From positions 2,842,469-2,906,468 of the forward strand of contig VWZS01003937.1 of NCBI GenBank assembly GCA_013397075.1: a DNA stretch of 64,000 nucleotides, read 5' to 3'. Of the stretch, positions 61,115-64,000 are shown in pieces (within the stretch, counting starts at the first letter, position 1; each line of letters opens with the position of its first letter). The notes under the pieces are model-generated. The model saw only the letters and a program-made list of their open reading frames with translations, did no database searches and was not told the DNA's origin. This DNA is from Rhabdornis inornatus. Taxonomy: Eukaryota > Chordata > Aves > Passeriformes > Rhabdornithidae. The position numbers were made by a program, and so were the translations under genes.

Positions 61115-64000
61115 CCTGGGAACCTTTTCTCAGGTTTTTTGGTTTTTGTACAACCTTAGGGAGTGCACTTCACTCCCTAAAGGCAGTAGCAGTTCCAGAG
61201 GACAACTCACTGCTTCAAACAACCCCCACAGGAGCCTTTCACCTTCTCCATGGACAACTAAGACAGTTTAAGGAGGCAGGCTTCAGCTGCTGCTAGGCTT
61301 GTGTTTTGTGCACTCATTTATCTCTCATATATAGAGTCTGGAATTCAAAGAGTCATGCCACAAATGATGTCAGCTAGCACAACTAGAAGAAAAGGGCCTT
61401 AAAGTACTAGGTCATCTTGTCTATCCTCTGCTTGCGTGGGGTCGTTTCCCACACAACACATGAATATGCCACCCATAAAGGCAGCTGGTAAGAGCAGCAA
61501 CTGAGTCTGAATCACACAAACAAGGGGGGAGGGAAATTGTGTAAACTTTGTAGTATAAGAAGAGGATATTTTCTCCAGGGTTTTAAGGACTTCAGTCTGA
61601 TGGTTTCTAGAAGCTGTAAATATTCCAAACGTTACCTCAGTAACTGAGAATTTTCCTGGTGATCTTGCAGCTTTATGCTGCCTCCTTTTGTGCCCACACC
61701 AGGTGGAATATCTTCAAGCAAAGTACAGGTTAGGCATTCCTTATGCTGAGCATAAAGTGAGCATACTTACAGTGACAAAACCAACCAGCCTAGAGAAATG
61801 TTAGGTCTGGAATGACTTCATTCTGCTGAGAACAAGAATGCCTGTTTACACAGCCTTACACTGCTCAAATAAGAAGCGATAAACACAAGGTATGACGCTG
61901 AAGGACAGGCATCGGTAAAGTCAGAGCTCTGGTAAAAAAGAAGTGACTGTTTAAAGCCACATCTTGGCTCTCAACTTACATATGACTGGTCGAATGAACC
62001 TCAGCAATTTTTGTGATATTCAAGCCATTCAACACCTATATACCACTTTGGGGACCACTGTCCTAACTTTTTATTCTCTATCTTCTGTCTCTTTTTTGGG
62101 TATGTGAATGATTCCTTAAACATTTATGAAGACACCCATTTCCATAGACTCTGTACAACTGTATTTGTCTCTGGACAGTCTACATCCTGACAAAACTGAC
62201 TGAAAACAGCAAGCAGATTTATAAGCTATGAAGTTATTATCTGTGTTTAAAAGCTTTAGTTGTGTTCTCATTTATTCTCATTGGAAATGCAAGGGCAAAA
62301 TTATTTTACATGCAAAGTTTTCTACATAAAGGCTGCAGTATTTGGAGCTGCTGTAAGAAAATAAATAGAGTCCATGATTGATAGCTGCCTTTCTGTAATT
62401 TGCTAAATGAGTAGTCAAAATTTAGCACAATGCAACGAAGGACACTTTTTGACCACATCTGAGTCAGGAAATGTAAATATCAAGCCATTGGAATGTCAGA
62501 ACTTCTACATATTTTACATAGATGATTCCCAGTTACTAGGCTTGTCAAAAGTGGCAGGAATGTCTAAAGCAAGCATACCTACAAATTACAAAATGGTGAT
62601 ACAAATATTGAACAAATATTGAGCTAACAGCTTAAAAACAACGCAACTAATTGTTTATAATTTTATCCATCTTAGGTTTCAATATAGAAACCAATTTGCA
62701 TACTTTTTTTTAAAATGTTGTTCTTAAATAGACTGATATTCACAAACCCCTTAAAGATTCATAAGCCCTCATGGTCTTGCAGTTTCACTTCTGGTTATAA
62801 TAGGTTCTCTTTTGCAGGATGGGTGGAAAACACTGGGGCCAAGAAGAAAGAAGACATTTTTATAAAATGGCTTGCTCTTGACAAGTCAACATTCCTTGTC
62901 CTGTTGCAGCTGACACAAGGGAGCAAATGTAGTTTTTCTGCATTTAGTCTTTTTTATCACTTAGATTGTAAGTTCTCTCCAGCATAATCTTTCTATAGTG
63001 CTGCGAGATCCTTTCTGCTCTACAAGAACATATCATAATATTAGCAACGAATAAAATAGTCTTATCTTCTTTCCACATCTCACTTAAGAAGCAATTTAGT
63101 TTTGATAGATGTCCCAGATCATCTTGTGTCCAGTTCCATTCATGTCTGTAAAAATATTTACTTACCCTCTAGAAAAGAATGGCCCCTGATGTAAAAGAGC
63201 TGATTTCCAAGCCAAATCTGTGGTCAGCTGTCTCTTCCTCCTGAAATCCATGAGAATTGATCCTAACATTAGTCTCAGAGCACGAAGAAGTGGAAAGTTT
63301 TCTACAAATGACCGTGTATGCCATGCGGTTTGAGCTCTTCATGTAACACATTACAAATTCTGGTAAAGGCCCATGGCCAAAAATATAATATTCCTTATGC
63401 TGTTCTGTTCAACAGTTCACCAACTTTTAGAAGATTATATACCATATTGCTTGAACTATCCATTTCCAGGATTTAATCCAGTATCTTAGATTGTTTTCTT
63501 TCCTTGCTAAGAATGTAATTAAGATTGCTGAAGAGTCTTTACATATTATGAAGTTAAGCTATAAAGCCAAACGCCATTAAGTTGCCAGGAAACGGTTCTG
63601 CATGTTTTCTGACCTTCTGGTCACAAAACTCTCATGTTTGAGTTCTACCCAAAAGCTGGAATTAAATGTGCATTATTGTGTAATGTTTAGAAATTGACGT
63701 CCTAGACACTAGTGGGAAAAAATCAGCTATAGACAAAGCTGCTTGCAGGGGGTCCTGCCTCATATAGCCTCGGGTGTTAACAAAAGAGAATCCGGGACTT
63801 ATTATCATGTTGGAGAGGGTAATGGCAAAACATGATTTTGATTTTCTAGAAGAGAATATCTGAACAGTAAACTATCATCTGAAATATCAAAGGACCTTGA
63901 AAATAGAGGAGCCCGAAGTATAAGCTCCACTGGCTTCAGTGCAGTTTGGCCAAAAAATATTATGACTTACAGTGGTTAAATCCTGGTGCTTAATACCACT
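61115..64000. other. AT-rich noncoding DNA
   Basis: Nothing recognised. An 11-bp doublet (AAATATTGAAC/GC) lies near 62603-62623. Confidence 0.5.

Noticed and set aside
1..64000. CRISPR arrays, operons, bacterial promoters
   Set aside because: Vertebrate nuclear DNA; no spaced direct-repeat array or dense gene packing present.

Overview
The window looks like a piece of a bird genome: AT-rich, gene-poor vertebrate DNA with no bacterial, phage or organellar signature. The main evidence is six pieces of CR1 LINE retrotransposon. They share the CR1 3' sequence (a 'ttggact..atgatc..ggtcccttccaacc' type block) followed by the short ATTCTRTG-type terminal repeat, which is the dominant interspersed repeat of birds. 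I cannot name the species or chromosome.

Layout. Bases 1-15,100 are AT-rich noncoding DNA. On the minus strand they hold two weakly supported exon-like remnants (about 6,345-6,449 and 4,368-4,612) that resemble parts of a class-II SLC2A (GLUT) sugar transporter. They also contain a purine-rich tract (5,130-5,515) and a perfect 16-bp hairpin (7,875-7,913). A long CR1 copy occupies about 15,120-15,953. Bases 16-24 kb are plain AT-rich DNA with the longest open frame of the window (18,228-18,788, unrecognised) and a GC-rich patch (24,003-24,360). A CR1 scrap (25,529-25,590), a 0.29-kb CR1 tail (27,163-27,450) and an A/C-only tract (27,560-27,730) follow. Bases 27.7-50.9 kb have no recognised transposon, only simple repeats and AT palindromes (33.5 kb, 40.6 kb, 46.2 kb, 48.1 kb). 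Bases 50.9-61.1 kb hold a CR1 tail, an ATT microsatellite, a possible ancient amniote repeat, a second long CR1 copy (about 54,703-55,566) and a last short CR1 tail. The final 2.9 kb are featureless.

No intact protein-coding gene, tRNA, rRNA or known small RNA gene could be supported. The many 60-120 codon open frames behave like chance frames. All six CR1 pieces lie in the same (+) orientation, which would fit a large intron of a minus-strand gene, but six copies are too few to prove it. I found no convincing new biological system. The best leads are the possible SLC2A-like relic, the two large inverted repeats and three stretches whose texture suggests conserved noncoding (enhancer-like) DNA; all need a homology or alignment search to decide.
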